Shown here one piece after another: positions 34,242 through 45,801 of a stretch of DNA of 64,000 nucleotides. Under the pieces are notes generated by a model. The model was given only the letters and a program-made list of their open reading frames with translations, was not told where the DNA came from and did no database searches. Source of the stretch: Lonicera japonica (taxonomy: Eukaryota > Streptophyta > Magnoliopsida > Dipsacales > Caprifoliaceae); NCBI GenBank assembly GCA_021464415.1, contig CM038465.1, forward strand, positions 83,920,919 to 83,984,918, in the 5' to 3' direction. How positions within the stretch are numbered: the stretch's first letter is position 1; each line of letters starts with the position of its first letter. The translations under genes and the position numbers were made by a program.

Positions 34242-35150
34242 TTAAGATTGATCCAAAGAAAGTCCATTTTTCGTCTTAGTAATTTTAATCCCCAAAATTA
34301 CATTGGCTTCTCCCAAATCATTTATATCAAAATTTGCATATAGCATGGATTTCACATTATTAACAACATGAATATTATAACTAAAAATAAGCAAGTCATC
34401 AACATATAAGCATATAATAGTGCATGCATTATTCTCAGCCTTATGATAAATGCATTTATCACTTTTATTAATTCTAAATCCATTCGATATAAGCAATTTA
34501 TCAAATTTTTTAAGCCATTGCTTAGGAGCATGTTTCAAATCATAAAGGGGTTTATCTAATTTGCATACCTTTTATTGTTGGCCTGTAACAATGAACCTTT
34601 CAGGTTGTTCCATGTAAATTTCCTCTTCTAATTCCCTATTTAGGAAAGCAGTTTTAACATCCATTTGACGCACAACAAGATCATGCAAGGCAACCAGGGC
34701 AATCAATACACGTATAGATGCTATTCTAGTCATAGGAGAATAAGTATCAAAGAAATCTACATTTTCACATTGTCTATAACCTTTGGCAACTAAACGTGCT
34801 TTGTATTTATCAACAATGCCATCAGGTTTCAATTTCTTTTTAAGTATCCACTTACAACCTATGGTTTTACAACCAGGAGGAAGGTCTATTAGATGCCAAG
34901 TTTTATTCGATTCTAAGAAATTCATTTTATCGTTAATGGCTTTTTGCCAAAGGTCAGCATCTAAAGAAGACAAGACTTCTTGAATAGTGGATGGATCATC
35001 TTCTAAAGTGTATGCATAAAAATCAAGCCCAAAATCTTTAGTGGTTCTAGATTTTTTACTTTTTCTAGGTTCAATGGATGTATCATTGTGCACGGTATTG
35101 GCAGGAAAGGTAGAGTTAGAAGGTAATGAGCTACCCCCACTATTCTTCAA
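34242..35150 (-). pseudogene. Copia reverse transcriptase region
   Basis: Landmarks in order are WQKAINDKMNFLESNKTWHL, GCKWILKKKLKPDG, YKARLVAKGY, MDVKTAFLNRELEEEIYMEQ, a TAA at 34572, then LYDLKHAPKQW and the catalytic CLYVDDLLIF. The conserved YVDD is intact. The stop at 34572 lies between the two halves of the domain in the same frame. The stretch 35151-35204 links in frame to integrase across a TAG. Confidence 0.92.
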
Positions 35151-35204
35151 TTTAAAAGGGAATTTATTTTCATAAAAATCTACATCATTAGATTCAATAA
35201 CAAC

Positions 35205-35885
35205 CTAATTTTTTATGTCATAAAATTTATATGCCTTACTATTAACTGCATAACCAATAAAAACACATTCATAGGTACAACTAGCAAGTTTAGACCTCTT
35301 AGGATCAGGTATACGCACATAAGCAAGACAGCCCCATACACGTAAATGGGAAATATTAGGTTTCTTATTTTTCAGAATTTTACAAGGGGATACATTCAAT
35401 TTAGTCTTAGGAACACGATTAAGGATATGGCAAACAGTCAATAATATTTCTTCCCACCAATGAATAACAGCTCCTAAATTCAACAAAGTGGTAACTATTA
35501 ATTCAGCAAAAGTCATATTTTTCTTTTCAGCTTTTCCATTTATTTCAGGAGAATAGGGAGCAGTGGTCTCATGAATAATTCCATGGTGAGCATACAGATT
35601 AATAAAATCAGTTGAGTCATATTCAGTGCCTCTATCACTACGTAATCTCTTTATTTTCATACTAAACTGATTTTCAACTTCATATATGAACACTTTAAAT
35701 ATGTTAATCACTTCACTTTTATTTTTCATGAGATAAACATATGTGTAATCTGAGCTATCATCAATAAAGGTAATGAAGTACCATTTTCCATTACGAGTTA
35801 AAACACCATCAAATTTGCATATATCATAATGAATCAAATCAAACAGTTCCAATTCTCTAGTGACAAATTTATGTGGCATTTTCAT
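35205..35885 (-). pseudogene. Copia integrase region
   Basis: A 226-codon frame reads ELFDLIHYDICKFDGV, GKWYFITFIDDSSDYTYVYL, RLRSDRGTEYDS, TTAPYSPEINGKAEKKNMT and LRVWGCLAYV. These give the Asp, Asp and Glu of the catalytic triad (D in HYDI, D in RSDRG, E in PEING in place of the usual PQQNG) and the copia GKNMVE-like tail. It ends at a TAG in frame with reverse transcriptase. The usual HH-CC zinc finger upstream is damaged. Confidence 0.9.
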
Positions 35886-35983
35886 AATTTTAGCTTGGCT
35901 ACATAATTCACATTTTTTGAAGTCATCAAATGGTAGTAGTGGAATTAGTCATATATTGTTCATGTTCTTAATCAAACGTTTAT

Positions 35984-36420
35984 TCACATGAAAAAATCTA
36001 GCATGCCAAATATTAAAATTAAAGAACATAGCATGTAAGTAGAAGCAATTTTATTATCATCAACGTTCAACTTAAACATTCCATCACAAGCATAACCCTT
36101 CCCCACAAATACACCATTCTTAGTAAGAGTAAACAAATATGCCCCAATAGTTTGAACAAAACCAGCTTTATTAAGAAGGTAACCTGAAACAAGATTCTTC
36201 CTTATTTCTGGAGTATGCAGAACATCCTTAAGGATGACAGTCTTTCCAGAAGTAAACTTTAACTCGACATTACCCGAGCCAGCAACATTAATGGTGTGGG
36301 AATCACTCAACAGCACTTTCTTATCAACAGCATCAGAATAGGTTTTAAACAAAGCACGATCATAACAGACATGGCGAGAGGCGCCAGTATCCACCCACCA
36401 GCCTTCAGAACCGATACCAG
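35984..36420 (-). pseudogene. Copia aspartic protease and pre-integrase region
   Basis: The frame reads GSEGWWVDTGASRHVCYDRA, with the catalytic D-T-G-A of retroviral-type proteases, then LKDVLHTPEIRKNLVSGYLL, typical of copia. It is in a different frame from gag upstream and from integrase downstream, so small insertions or deletions lie on each side. Confidence 0.88.
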
Positions 36421-36429
36421 ATTAATTTT

Positions 36430-37374
36430 TGTTATCATAGCCACTAAGGGCTCTTCTTTAGTAATATTTGCCTGAGGAGTTCGGTGTTTGTTTCGACAAT
36501 TTCTTGCCATATAACCAGGCTTTCCACAGTGATAGCATGAGAACACACTGTTATTATTATTATTATTAGCCTGGCCATTTCTGTTTTGGTTATGAATTTG
36601 GTTGTTCCTATTCTGGTTCCTGTTCCGGTTCGCATTATTTTCAGCGTTCTGATTTTTCATATTTTTTCAGTTCGGCCTTAGAGCTGCAGGGGTATTGTTC
36701 GAGCAATTCTGATTTTGATTACAGTTCTAATTTTTGTTGAAAACAACCAGAACCTCATCATTCCGATCTTGCTTACGGTTCTCCTCTTCAATCCTGAATT
36801 TTGTAATCAAACTTCCCAGTGAAAACTCTTTAGATTTGTGACGCATATTATGTTTAAAATCTTTCCAGCCAGGGGGTAACTTATTGATTAGAACTGCCAC
36901 TTGAAATTGCTCATTAATATTCATCCCTTTAAAGATGATTTCATGTGTAATTTTCTGAAGTTCGTGGGATTGAGTAACAATAGGCTTGTCGTCCGTCATC
37001 TGAAATTTCATATAACGACTGACATCATATTTCTTAGCCCCAGCCTCTTTAGTGTCATACTTCTTTTGAAGCGAGTCCCATATTACTTTTACAGATTTGC
37101 ATGGGAGGTAAACATCATAAAGCGCATTACAAAGAGCATTCAAGATCAGATTTTTGCAGGTATAATAATTGTCCTAGGTTTTAAGAGTCTTTTGATCTGC
37201 CTTAGAAATCGGATCAGGAAATGTGGGTTTTTCAGAAACACAAGCAGAATCCACCTTCTTAAGAGTTAAATAGAAAAACAGTTTTTGTTTCCACCTCCTA
37301 AAGTGCAAACCCTCAAATTTGAAGTGTTGATTCAAATTGTCAGAAGTAGCAAATTGATTCTCGATAGTATCCAT
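36430..37374 (-). pseudogene. Copia gag with CCHC zinc knuckle
   Basis: It starts MDTIENQFATSDNLNQHFKF at 37374, followed by the FEGLHFRRWKQKL pattern of plant copia gag. A stop at 37174 lies before ALCNALYDVYLPCKSVKVIW and the UBN2-like stretch IVTQSHELQKI. After an Asn-rich linker the knuckle CYHCGKPGYMARNC (C-X2-C-X4-H-X4-C) is intact. All gag pieces share one frame. Confidence 0.9.
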
Positions 37375-37417
37375 AACAGTAAATACAAAGGAATAGCAGA
37401 TAGCAACGTCTTAAAAA

Positions 37418-37892
37418 TGTTGAAAATAAGAACAGCAGAAACGAAAATGAAAGAAAGGAAATCGTGTTTGGTGAAGATGATAAATGATTAAAAAAAATTG
37501 ATTCGATAATTAAAGAAAAAAAATTGAACGAAAATAAAAATACGTTGAGGGAATTCCGCCAACATTGAGGAAATCGTGGGAGCGTTTTAGGAAGTGGTTA
37601 TCACTACTTCAATTCAAAAATAAATTTTATTTATTTTATAAAATAAAAAGATTATACTTTACACAAAACAAGCCCAAAGCCTAAGACCAGGTCGGTCGGC
37701 GCACGTGGAAAACCACATTCATCCAAGTCCTCACTCAATAGCACAAAAGTGTAATGCCCAAAGGGCTCAAGTCTTAACCAAAAACTCACTTATAAAAACT
37801 CATCAAAGGTTTTTTCTTTCTCCCATGTGGGACTTGGGAAAACATCAAACTCCCCGTCTTGGTTTTTTCTTAAATACACAAATGCTCCAAGA
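37418..37892 (-). repeat. 5' LTR of the copia element (475 bp, internally deleted)
   Basis: It matches both ends of the 3' LTR. A block of about 273 bases is missing after GAAAGAAAGGAA (about 37462), a further stretch of about 30 bases is missing near 37645, and 19 extra bases (GGAATTCCGCCAACATTGA region, 37551) are present. The deleted block lies toward the R/U5 end. Confidence 0.85.
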
Positions 37893-37897
37893 TAATG

Positions 37898-38821
37898 GTT
37901 AAACGATTCCAACTCAATAAGATTAAAGAAGTCCGGTCAAGATAACAAAGACCATTTTACAGTGTAGAATTGAATTCTAAATATCTACAGGAGCTCAGGT
38001 AATGAAAATGAGTATGATGGAGATATATGCCCGTAAAGTTAGGTGGACTGCGCCATAAAACATGAAGGAAAACACAAATATCATCCACAAAGATGGCTCC
38101 TTTTATAGTAGGATAAAATAACTAGGTTAAACAGTAATATACAGGTCAACACGAGAGCACAACTTATTGCTAGTTTTCTAATGCTTCGGGTGTTCATTTT
38201 TTATTTGAATAGTGTAACTGAGCTTTTCATGATTCTCTAAGAATTAAATGGTTTTATAATAAATGTGGCTCATAGGTCTCTTAGGCACTAGTTAACAATA
38301 TCTATAATGATTTTGCTTATATATGATCTACTAAAATAAACTATTATTTAAAAGGAAATGTATGTGTTCGATTAAAAAAAAGAAGGAAGTAGATGTTTTA
38401 TTTAAGTAATAATCTTCCATCTATACTATATATTACTACATCAATAGTTTTCTGCTAGAGTAATTTAATTTCGTATTAAAAGTACCAAAGATGAGGTGGA
38501 TTGCTCTAATAAAGAACTATTGCATTAACAATATCATCTCCCATTATTGAATTAAATATATGTTAAACTTGAGTAAAGTCTAGCTGCGTGTATTTAAAGT
38601 CTCTAAAATGCCTTAAGTTTAAAAAGGTGATTTTCTTAACTAATAATCTACATTACTTCAAAGAAAAACAAGTCGATGGAAGTTTGAACTTGCAATAAAA
38701 GAAAACTAAACAACCTAACCACCAAACCCACGCTAACCCTTGAAACATCATTTCACAATCTTAACAATACAATATTTTATTTATTTTCAGAATTCAAAAA
38801 CCCTTTGCACTTTATTATATA
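37898..38821. other. Intergenic DNA, no gene seen
   Basis: AT-rich with no reading frame showing a domain. No repeat ends were recognised. Confidence 0.5.
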
Positions 38822-38941
38822 TGTTGGGAATGGTTGGCTTAAATGCCATGTCTCACATTGAAAGTGTAGAAGTTCAATATGAGATTAATAAGAAATATGG
38901 TTCTCTTAAATTATACTGATGCATTTTAATATAAAAGTACA
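38822..38941 (+). mobile_element. Short LTR-type fragment
   Basis: GGGAATGGTTGGCTTAAATG followed by CCATGTCTCACATTGAAA is repeated in diverged form at 48690-48715. This string is frequent in plant LTR elements. The fragment is interrupted on the right by the truncated LTR at 38942. Confidence 0.45.
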
Positions 38942-40218
38942 TGTTGACCTTAAAGTCAATTAATATTATTTTGATAATTACAATAAGTTAATATAGTGTT
39001 ATTTAACTCGGTTGTTCAATGATGATAGCCACTTTAACCGATACACCTTCCAACCAAATGTAACTTCAAACTGAAGCAATCAAAATCTCACACAAGCTCT
39101 ACAATCACATCCACTCACAAGAAATGAACTCAAGTGATATAAATGTGCTATACAAGGACAAGAAAAGATCAAGATCATCAAGAAAATGAAGATATGCACA
39201 AGAATGATCTTCATATGTTCTACAAGTCATCAAAACCAATAAATGATCAAGAACTTTAATCAAGTGAAGATACGCACAAGAAAATCAAGCATCACGAAGA
39301 CTCGAAGCATCTTTAAATTAAGTGAGTGCTTAGATTTTATGTAAAAGATATCATTGCTCAATTATATAGCTCATGAAATGGTTTAACCATGTCAAGATTG
39401 ATCAAAACTAGTTATGTTCTTAAAAACGTATTTTTACCGAAAACTAGTCGTCTTGAAAAATTCACTATAAATTCATATGAATGAATTTTGATACAAAAAC
39501 TATTTTAGAAGTCTTAGAAAACTATTTTTGACATTCTCCATGCAGTTAAATCAATTTCGGAGTCAAAACGCAAAAGTCGAAAAATGCACAAAACCTCCCC
39601 ACTCCAGAAGCATGTAGTCGACTACCTTGTTCAAACTAGCCGTTGGAACTTTTTCAAAAGTGCATTTTTGTCCCATTAAATTATTTCTCCACTACAAACG
39701 GATACAAACTTTTGCTACCTATATATATGAGTTCTAAGACTCATTTTAAATCACTTGAATGATCATACAATCCCATATTTCATATATTCACATTATTCAA
39801 GTTTGAAAGCTAAGGCATTGATCAATCTTTTCATTGTTTAAGCTTATATTCATTGATCAATTTTGATATCTCTTAGTGTGAGCTTCATTTGTAATTTACT
39901 ATACACGAGAGCTATTGTACATTGGTGTTTGTCACCAAAACTTGTTCAAATCATTTTTGTGAGAGGTGTATCTCATAGATTAGCAAGAGGGATTTCTTGT
40001 GAGAGTATTGAAGGTGTTTTCAATACTTGTGAGAGTGTGTGATAAGTATACACTTGTAGAGGTTTAATCTTCACCCGGAAGGAGATCGGTTATAGTAAAA
40101 ATTCTCGGAGAATTAACCGAGCGCGGAGTAAGGGGAACAAGCCGAATCATGTGGACAAAAAATCTTCGACTTCAAATTGGTTCAATCTTTCTTACTCAAT
40201 CTCTTTATTTATTTGTTA
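38942..40218 (+). mobile_element. Truncated copy of the LTR found at 12749-14259
   Basis: It starts TGTTGACCTTAAAGTCAATT and follows the minus-strand sequence of the solo LTR for about 1.27 kb, through AACCGAGCGCGGAGTA and TTGGTTCAATCTTTCT. It ends near 40218, about 230 bases short of the expected CCTACA end. It is in the opposite orientation to the first copy. An internal difference is that this copy carries a 60-base stretch near 39140-39200 repeating AAGATCAAGAT/AAGATATGCACAAGAA motifs. Confidence 0.78.
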
Positions 40219-40358
40219 TAGACCACGGTATGTAGCCACCAAGGCTAGGTCAACCCCGTGGACCATTAGCGCCTTACAACAGAGAAACCAATCAAAAGTA
40301 TTCTCCCAAAAATATATTTATACATAGTACACATACATATACATACAGACATATATAT
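40219..40358. other. Unassigned repeat segment interrupted by the solo LTR
   Basis: GACCACGG (40219) and CCGTGGACC (about 40255) pair as a short inverted repeat. The segment was continuous with 41536 onward before the LTR at 40359 inserted. Nearby motifs (CACCAAGGCTAGG and, at 41588, TACCAAGGGCGCATC) suggest a retroelement, but the class is unknown. Confidence 0.35.
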
Positions 40359-41535
40359 TGTAACACCTCGTGTTATATATATAGAGTTCGAGTCCGAATC
40401 ATATCACAAAATTCGAGTTTACTAGCAAAATTTTTAGCATTCCCGCATAGAAACCGATTTCGTCCACCAAACTTGCGAAATTCACCAAAAATTCATTTTA
40501 ACTCATTTTTAAGTAAATCCAAAGCCATATGTTAGATAATGATCTTTATTTTGATATATATTTTTTAGTCATCTTCAGCACCTAACAGGCACCTGTTGGG
40601 AGATTTTCGGGGCCAAATCCTTTCGTAATTCAACAGGCGCCTGTTAGGGAAAAACAGGCGATTGTTATAGGTCGTTTGGTGAGTTTTCTTGAGAAATCTA
40701 GAGCCTTCTCTCTTCCTTTATATATATATGTTACTTGGTTTGAGAGAAATGGTTTTCTTTCATTATTCTCTCCACATTCTCTCTACATTTTTGCCTTTGG
40801 AATGCTTTCGGATCATGTTTTGCCTTTAGGGAAGATTGATCTACGGATCGAGAGGGATGTGTTGATGTAGGAAATTTGATGTCTCGATGACTGCAGCTTC
40901 GGTTATGGCATAATTTCTATGGATTGAGGTATGGAAAATATTTCGTATGCATTCCATTTCGCTCTAGAGCATTTCTTGTTATTCTAATTCTTGTATTTAT
41001 CTTGAATTGCGTATTCATTGGCTCTGTGATATGTTTGTTGGTATTGATTAGTATATATGATGTGTTTGGCTTAAATACTTTAGTAATTGATTAGTACATG
41101 TTTAAATGCACCTACTGGGGGTTTGCTAAGATCCAATAGCATGGTTTGCAACATCCGCGGAGAGGGCGTGGGTGAAGTGAGGCATGAATTGGTGGTACTT
41201 GGCATGTGGCCAAGAGAGAGCCGGGTATGAGGCCGTGTTTGATATTTGATATGATTATGTATATGTATGTGTAACGATTGTTGTTGAATTAATTTCACGG
41301 ATTTTATTTTATCCTCTGTATACGGTTTACTTTCCCATACATGTTTTTCATCTACAGGTACTCGCGGTGAGAATGCGAGATGGGATGGTGTGAGCTCGTA
41401 GGAGGACTCTAGAGATTATTATAGTTTAGAGGTTGTAGAATTTAATTCCGTTGTATTTTGGAATTCCATTGTGATTAATGGATAATTTGTATCTATTTAT
41501 TCATTTCTTATCGCCCCCAAGTGCGGGGCGTTACA
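40359..41535 (+). mobile_element. Solo LTR with TGTAAC/GTTACA ends
   Basis: It begins TGTAACACCTCGTG and ends GTGCGGGGCGTTACA, with the 6-bp perfect inverted ends TGTAAC and GTTACA. TATAT lies on both sides (40354-40358 and 41536-41540); in such AT-rich flanks this duplication is weak evidence. Internally ACAGGCRCCTGTTRGG-type motifs repeat at 40585-40660. The TGTAACACC...GGCGTTACA termini are typical of plant Ty3/gypsy chromovirus LTRs. No domain remains. Confidence 0.72.
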
Positions 41536-41540
41536 TATAT

Positions 41541-42984
41541 ATATATATACATCTCTTTAATTCGTGTCCTCGTAATGGCTCTGCCTACCAAGGGCGCATC
41601 TAGTCTCTCCAGATACACATCGTCTAATCCTCATTCAAACTATATAAACCACTAATCATGTGTACGTAATAGCTAGATAGATCTCATGATGTATCTAATA
41701 TACATATGCCATTAAAAAGACTAATAACATCACATGATTATATCTATGCAATACTTGAAAAACTCTAATGAGTTAGTTAGTCGTCTATTTTAAATAATTT
41801 CTTGTCTCGTTTGAACATTATGGACATAATCATTAGGGTGTTTAAAAGATGAATTATGTACAAATTCTCAATTTATCCAAAGGTATTAAAAAGTCAGAAA
41901 CATAAGAAAACTGTTGCCAAAATAGTAGTTCTTCACCAGAGTAATGATATTAGAAAATTAATGACACGCGTATATTCTCTACATCAAGTAACACAATACA
42001 TATACACAACCCCATCTCACCAACTAAGATTACTCGTCCCAAAGCCCCTTAACAACTCAATAATACAAGTAGGGACAATTATATATAGTTCCCAAGTTCA
42101 TATATAAGCATAATATTGGTCGCTTTTAGTATAAATCCTAATGTAATCTTAACAAACTACATAAGAGTTAGAAATGCCAAAATATTGCATAGTATAACTC
42201 GCATCATGCTTAACATTTCAAATCTAACATGTATCTACGCTTTATTGTTCACGGTCAGCTTATACGCACTTGCGCGCTGGTGCCCAATAACACGGGTTTG
42301 TGATGAATTAATGAATTATGAGATTTTGTTTTAGAATCATGAAATATTAACAATAATAAGCGATAACCAACAATTATAATCATAAATTTCATACCCAAAA
42401 CCCACGAATGCGTAAAAATCCGTTTTACATAGAAAAACCCCCAATTATTTAAAAATGGTGATTGAAAGCATAATCTTTGAAAATAAACTTTAATACTAAT
42501 GTTCCCACCTCAATCAAGAAGATCTTCAAGTTTAAGAGCGGTGGATCGAGCCGTAGTCCGCGAAATTAAAAAATCCCCAAAGTAGAGCTTGAAACCCTCA
42601 TTAATGGAGGAAAGGAATTGAGGAGGAAGATGATGATAATGATGATTCAAATGATGAATCATATGTAGGGGTGATAAAATCCTCTGAAAAGCTCCCAAAA
42701 TAGCCTGCCAATCGTCCCCTTGGAGCTTTCTAAATTGGTGTATATGTTATGGACGAAATGAGCTATGTTTTGCCTTTATAATCGAGCTCTCTTTGTGTCA
42801 ACGAAAAGGTAATTCAAAGATCTACAACTTCCTAAGAAGAAGGCCCTCAAATTATGGATGGATAATTTCCAAAAATTCACCGAAGACAGCGCTCTACCGA
42901 AATGTTATAAAACAACCAAATTTTAGCAATTGGCTTACTTCGGAAGCTGATTTAACCATTGAGGAGTGTGATTTGATTTTTGGT
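41541..42984. other. Unassigned, probably retroelement-derived DNA
   Basis: No gene was supported. A plus-strand open frame at 42793-43095 runs into the LTR fragment and is probably fortuitous. The stretch 42490-42690 contains GATGATGATAATGATGATT simple sequence. Confidence 0.4.
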
Positions 42985-43330
42985 CAAAACAAAAATGTTG
43001 TAGAGGGGATTAAGATGAAGACGTGGCCGCAAACGAAGAATTATTTGGACCTCAAACGAAGAAGTTATGACCTCCCAAAGTTGGCCAAAAATTAACTTTT
43101 CTAAAAAGTTCAAAATAAGCGATTACTTCCCGTTTTTTATTCGGACCACCTGAATAATGAAACGATTGATCTAAAAAATTTAATATATCTAATATGACAT
43201 GCTAGAAGTGTCAGTTTAAAATACAAGATGCTCGGAACCCAATGTTCAAAATCTAACGGTAATAAAGCCTTAACCGGACTGAAGAGGAGAATTGGCTCGG
43301 AAACGAAATACGAAATGTTACAGTTACTAA
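42985..43330 (+). mobile_element. Gypsy-type LTR fragment, relative of 23060-23350
   Basis: It shares the ordered motifs listed for fragment G and extends to GAAATGTTACA (about 43321-43331), an LTR-like terminus. The start is not defined. Confidence 0.6.
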
Positions 43331-43331
43331 C

Positions 43332-44028
43332 TTGAATATCGGCATGACCAATGTGAATCGAGATGCACTCCCTCCTTTTCTCTGTGAAATTTGAGATGAT
43401 CAAATTATGTTTGGAAGCAAAGAAAAAAAATGAAGAAACTGCTAAAATCAACAAAGGCGTTTATCAAAACGCCTTTTGTGATATGCAAATGGTGTCTTGT
43501 CAAACCCTGAGCCTGCAACAAAAATGCATACATGTAGTGGAGGAATATATCTGGCTTGCTTAGTCAACATAATTAAAACGGCCGTGATTACAAGCTTAAA
43601 AGGTTTAAGAGAGTTTTATATTAGGGGTATTTTTATCTATCAACATTTATCATTTTTCTTAAAATAAATTAATATTTTGAAAAGTATCTTTATTGTAAAA
43701 CTAAATTATAAAATTAGTACTCTTTCTCTTTATTAAACATAAGTTTATTTTTAAAGTTATAAAACGTTATGTAATAAGGTTTTATAACCCGTTATCTTTG
43801 TAAAAAAAATTATTAAGTTTGAAAAGTCAAAGATGCTCTTTTTTTTTAAAACCCACGTGTAACTTCACTGCTTTCCTTAACCTTAAATCTAAATGGGCCG
43901 AGCCCCCCATTTCCAAAGCCGAAGCCACGTGTAGTCTTGCAATTTAATAAAGCAGCAATTTTTTAGGGTGGACCGGTACAAGTTACAAAAACTTGGACCG
44001 GTCCAGCACATGTTCCAAAATTTTGGGA
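43332..44028. other. Intergenic DNA with a short GGACCGGT inverted motif
   Basis: GGACCGGTACAAG (43972) and CTTGGACCGGTCC (43992) sit just left of the gag-only LTR element. No gene was seen. Confidence 0.45.
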
Positions 44029-44842
44029 TCTACTAGTTCGGCGTATAAATTTTTGGACACGTATTTTTATCATTAAAATTTATTTTTTTAATATTTTTAA
44101 CCTATTTTAAAAATAATTTTGATTCAATACTTTTATATAAATATAACTCATTGTTTAGGGTCAAAAGTACATGATTTTAGAGAGATTTTTTTAGGTAAAA
44201 AATATCAAAATGCTAGAATTAATTTTTTGAGAGTTTTGAGATACCATTTAGGTTTTGTTTACAAGTCATAGAGATCTTATTGGTTTTCAATTTTAAGAGT
44301 TAGGGTTTCAAACATTCACAGTACTGCGAGAGTGTTTTCGATTGCGATTGGAGACGGGGTGAGTGAAATGGCTAACTTGGGATAATGAAAATCGTAGACG
44401 GTGGTGAAAGATTATGATCAAATACATAGAAGGAGGCAATGGGTAAGCCGAAAAAGCGGAAAGCGCTAGGCTAAGCTAGTTGCGGTTGGATTCTACGTTC
44501 AAGGGATTGACAGGACTGCTGCGTAAATTGTGGGGAATAAATTTTTGTAAATCATCGAGTCTGTAATTCTATTTTAATTATAGTAAAGCATCATCGATTA
44601 GTTCTTAGAATTAGTCCAATGCAAGTAGGGATTCCTCGTAAATTTCTTGTGTTGTAGATTGCTTTTATGTGATTACTTGCTTGATATAAATTGTTAGAAA
44701 ATACAACACAGGATTTTGACAATACTAAAAAATGATTAGACATAGGGTTATAATTTCGCTTATCAAATATAAAATTATTTTTGGTAAAAACCCTAAAATC
44801 AACCTAGGCAATACGATCCATATAAAGTTTTATAATTCTTTA
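44029..44842 (+). repeat. 5' LTR of the gag-only element
   Basis: It aligns with 47540-48348 throughout. Shared landmarks are AACTCRTTGTTTAGGGT, TTTTCGATTGCGATTGGA, GGTTGGATTCTACGTT and TTCTTGTGTTGT. The first and last dinucleotides have changed from TG/CA to TC/TA relative to the 3' copy. Confidence 0.82.
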
Positions 44843-44844
44843 AT

Positions 44845-44856
44845 TGGTATCAGAGG
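44845..44856 (+). other. Primer binding site (tRNA-Met)
   Basis: TGGTATCAGAGG lies two bases after the LTR end. TGGTATCAGAGC is the usual complement of the plant initiator tRNA-Met 3' end; only the last base differs. Confidence 0.85.
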
Positions 44857-45029
44857 AGATTTCCTTAATTTGCTAAGATTTGCAGCTAGGTTGATTTGTG
44901 CCTATTTGTTGCTATTTGATTTGTTTGCCTTGCTTTATATCATTTGATTTATTTTTCATAAATACAAAATTGATTCGTCTAAGTTCAAGGTTCCTATTCT
45001 TATTGGGTTTAATTATATCTATTGAAAAA

Positions 45030-45797
45030 ATTCGCATGACTATTTATTTACATTCTTTACTCGAATGAATTTGGCAAACCGTTTTAGATGGTTATACTAG
45101 ACCCACTAAAACTAAAGATGGGAACACTAGACCTAAACCTGTAACCTTCTAGATTGCTAAGGAATTAAAAGCAGTTAAATTTAATTCTCAAGGTCTGAAT
45201 GCAATTGTGGCTCATGTTTCTGAGTAAGAGTTCAAAAAGATTTTAAACTGTACTACTTACAAATAGACTTAGGATATTTTGACAGTAATTTTGGAAGGAA
45301 TCACAACTATGAAAAGTTCCAAAATTCAAAAGCTCATGACATATTTTGAAACTATAACGATGAAAGAAGATAAGTCATTTGATACTTTTCATAAGACATA
45401 ATGAATTCTCTTTACGACTTTGGTGAAATAATTTCTGAATCCTGTGTTGTAAAGAAAATCATACAATATTTTCCTGATATGTTTCTTCCAAAAATTACTA
45501 CCATTGAAAAAAACAAAGATTTGGATTCCTTAACAAAAAACGAATTAATTGACTTTCTTCAAACTTTTAAATCTAAACCGGCTTTTAAAATACAAGATTT
45601 AAAAGAAAAATACATATTAAACCATTGTATTTGGAGCTAAAGATGAAGACATAATTGAATCTAATGAATGTTATATGTTTGATTTCCAAAAAATAGCTAA
45701 TTTGCGCGTAATTTCAATAAATTCATGAAGCTAAATCAGAAATTGGGTAATGGTGATCAAAAGTTTAGGAATTTGGGGAAAGAGAATGTTGAGGATA
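45030..45797 (+). pseudogene. Gag (UBN2-type) of the gag-only element, N-terminal part
   Basis: Pieces in order are FWQTVLDGYTRPTKTKDG, AKELKAVKFNSQGLNAIV, DILTVILEGITTMKSSKIQK, MTYFETITMKEDKSFDTFH and MNSLYDFGEIISESCVVKKI. These are followed by IQYFPDMFLPKITTIEKNKD and LDSLTKNELIDFLQTF. This is the ordered signature of the UBN2 gag domain in plant copia elements (LMTKFE..., SL...F.PKVTAIEE..., L.LEEL.G.LQ). Several TAG/TAA stops interrupt it. It stops at the LTR B insertion. Confidence 0.82.
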
Positions 45798-45801
45798 TAT
45801 C

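Larger units (their letters stand above)
32215..37892 (-). mobile_element. Degenerate Ty1/copia LTR retrotransposon
   Basis: This is a complete copia layout on the minus strand: 5' LTR (37418-37892), gag, protease, integrase, reverse transcriptase, RNase H, polypurine tract, 3' LTR (32215-33003). The flanks GAATG (32210-32214) and TAATG (37893-37897) look like a 5-bp duplication with one change. Integrase before reverse transcriptase fixes the copia order. Coding sequence is broken by in-frame stops at about 37174, 36727, 35205, 34572, 34242 and 33903 and by two frame changes (near 36430 and 35900-35980), so it cannot move on its own. No canonical tRNA-Met primer site is visible after the 5' LTR. 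Confidence 0.93.

Noticed and set aside
42793..43095. 100-codon plus-strand frame
   Set aside because: It overlaps the LTR-type fragment shared with 23060-23350, where the corresponding frame is not kept.
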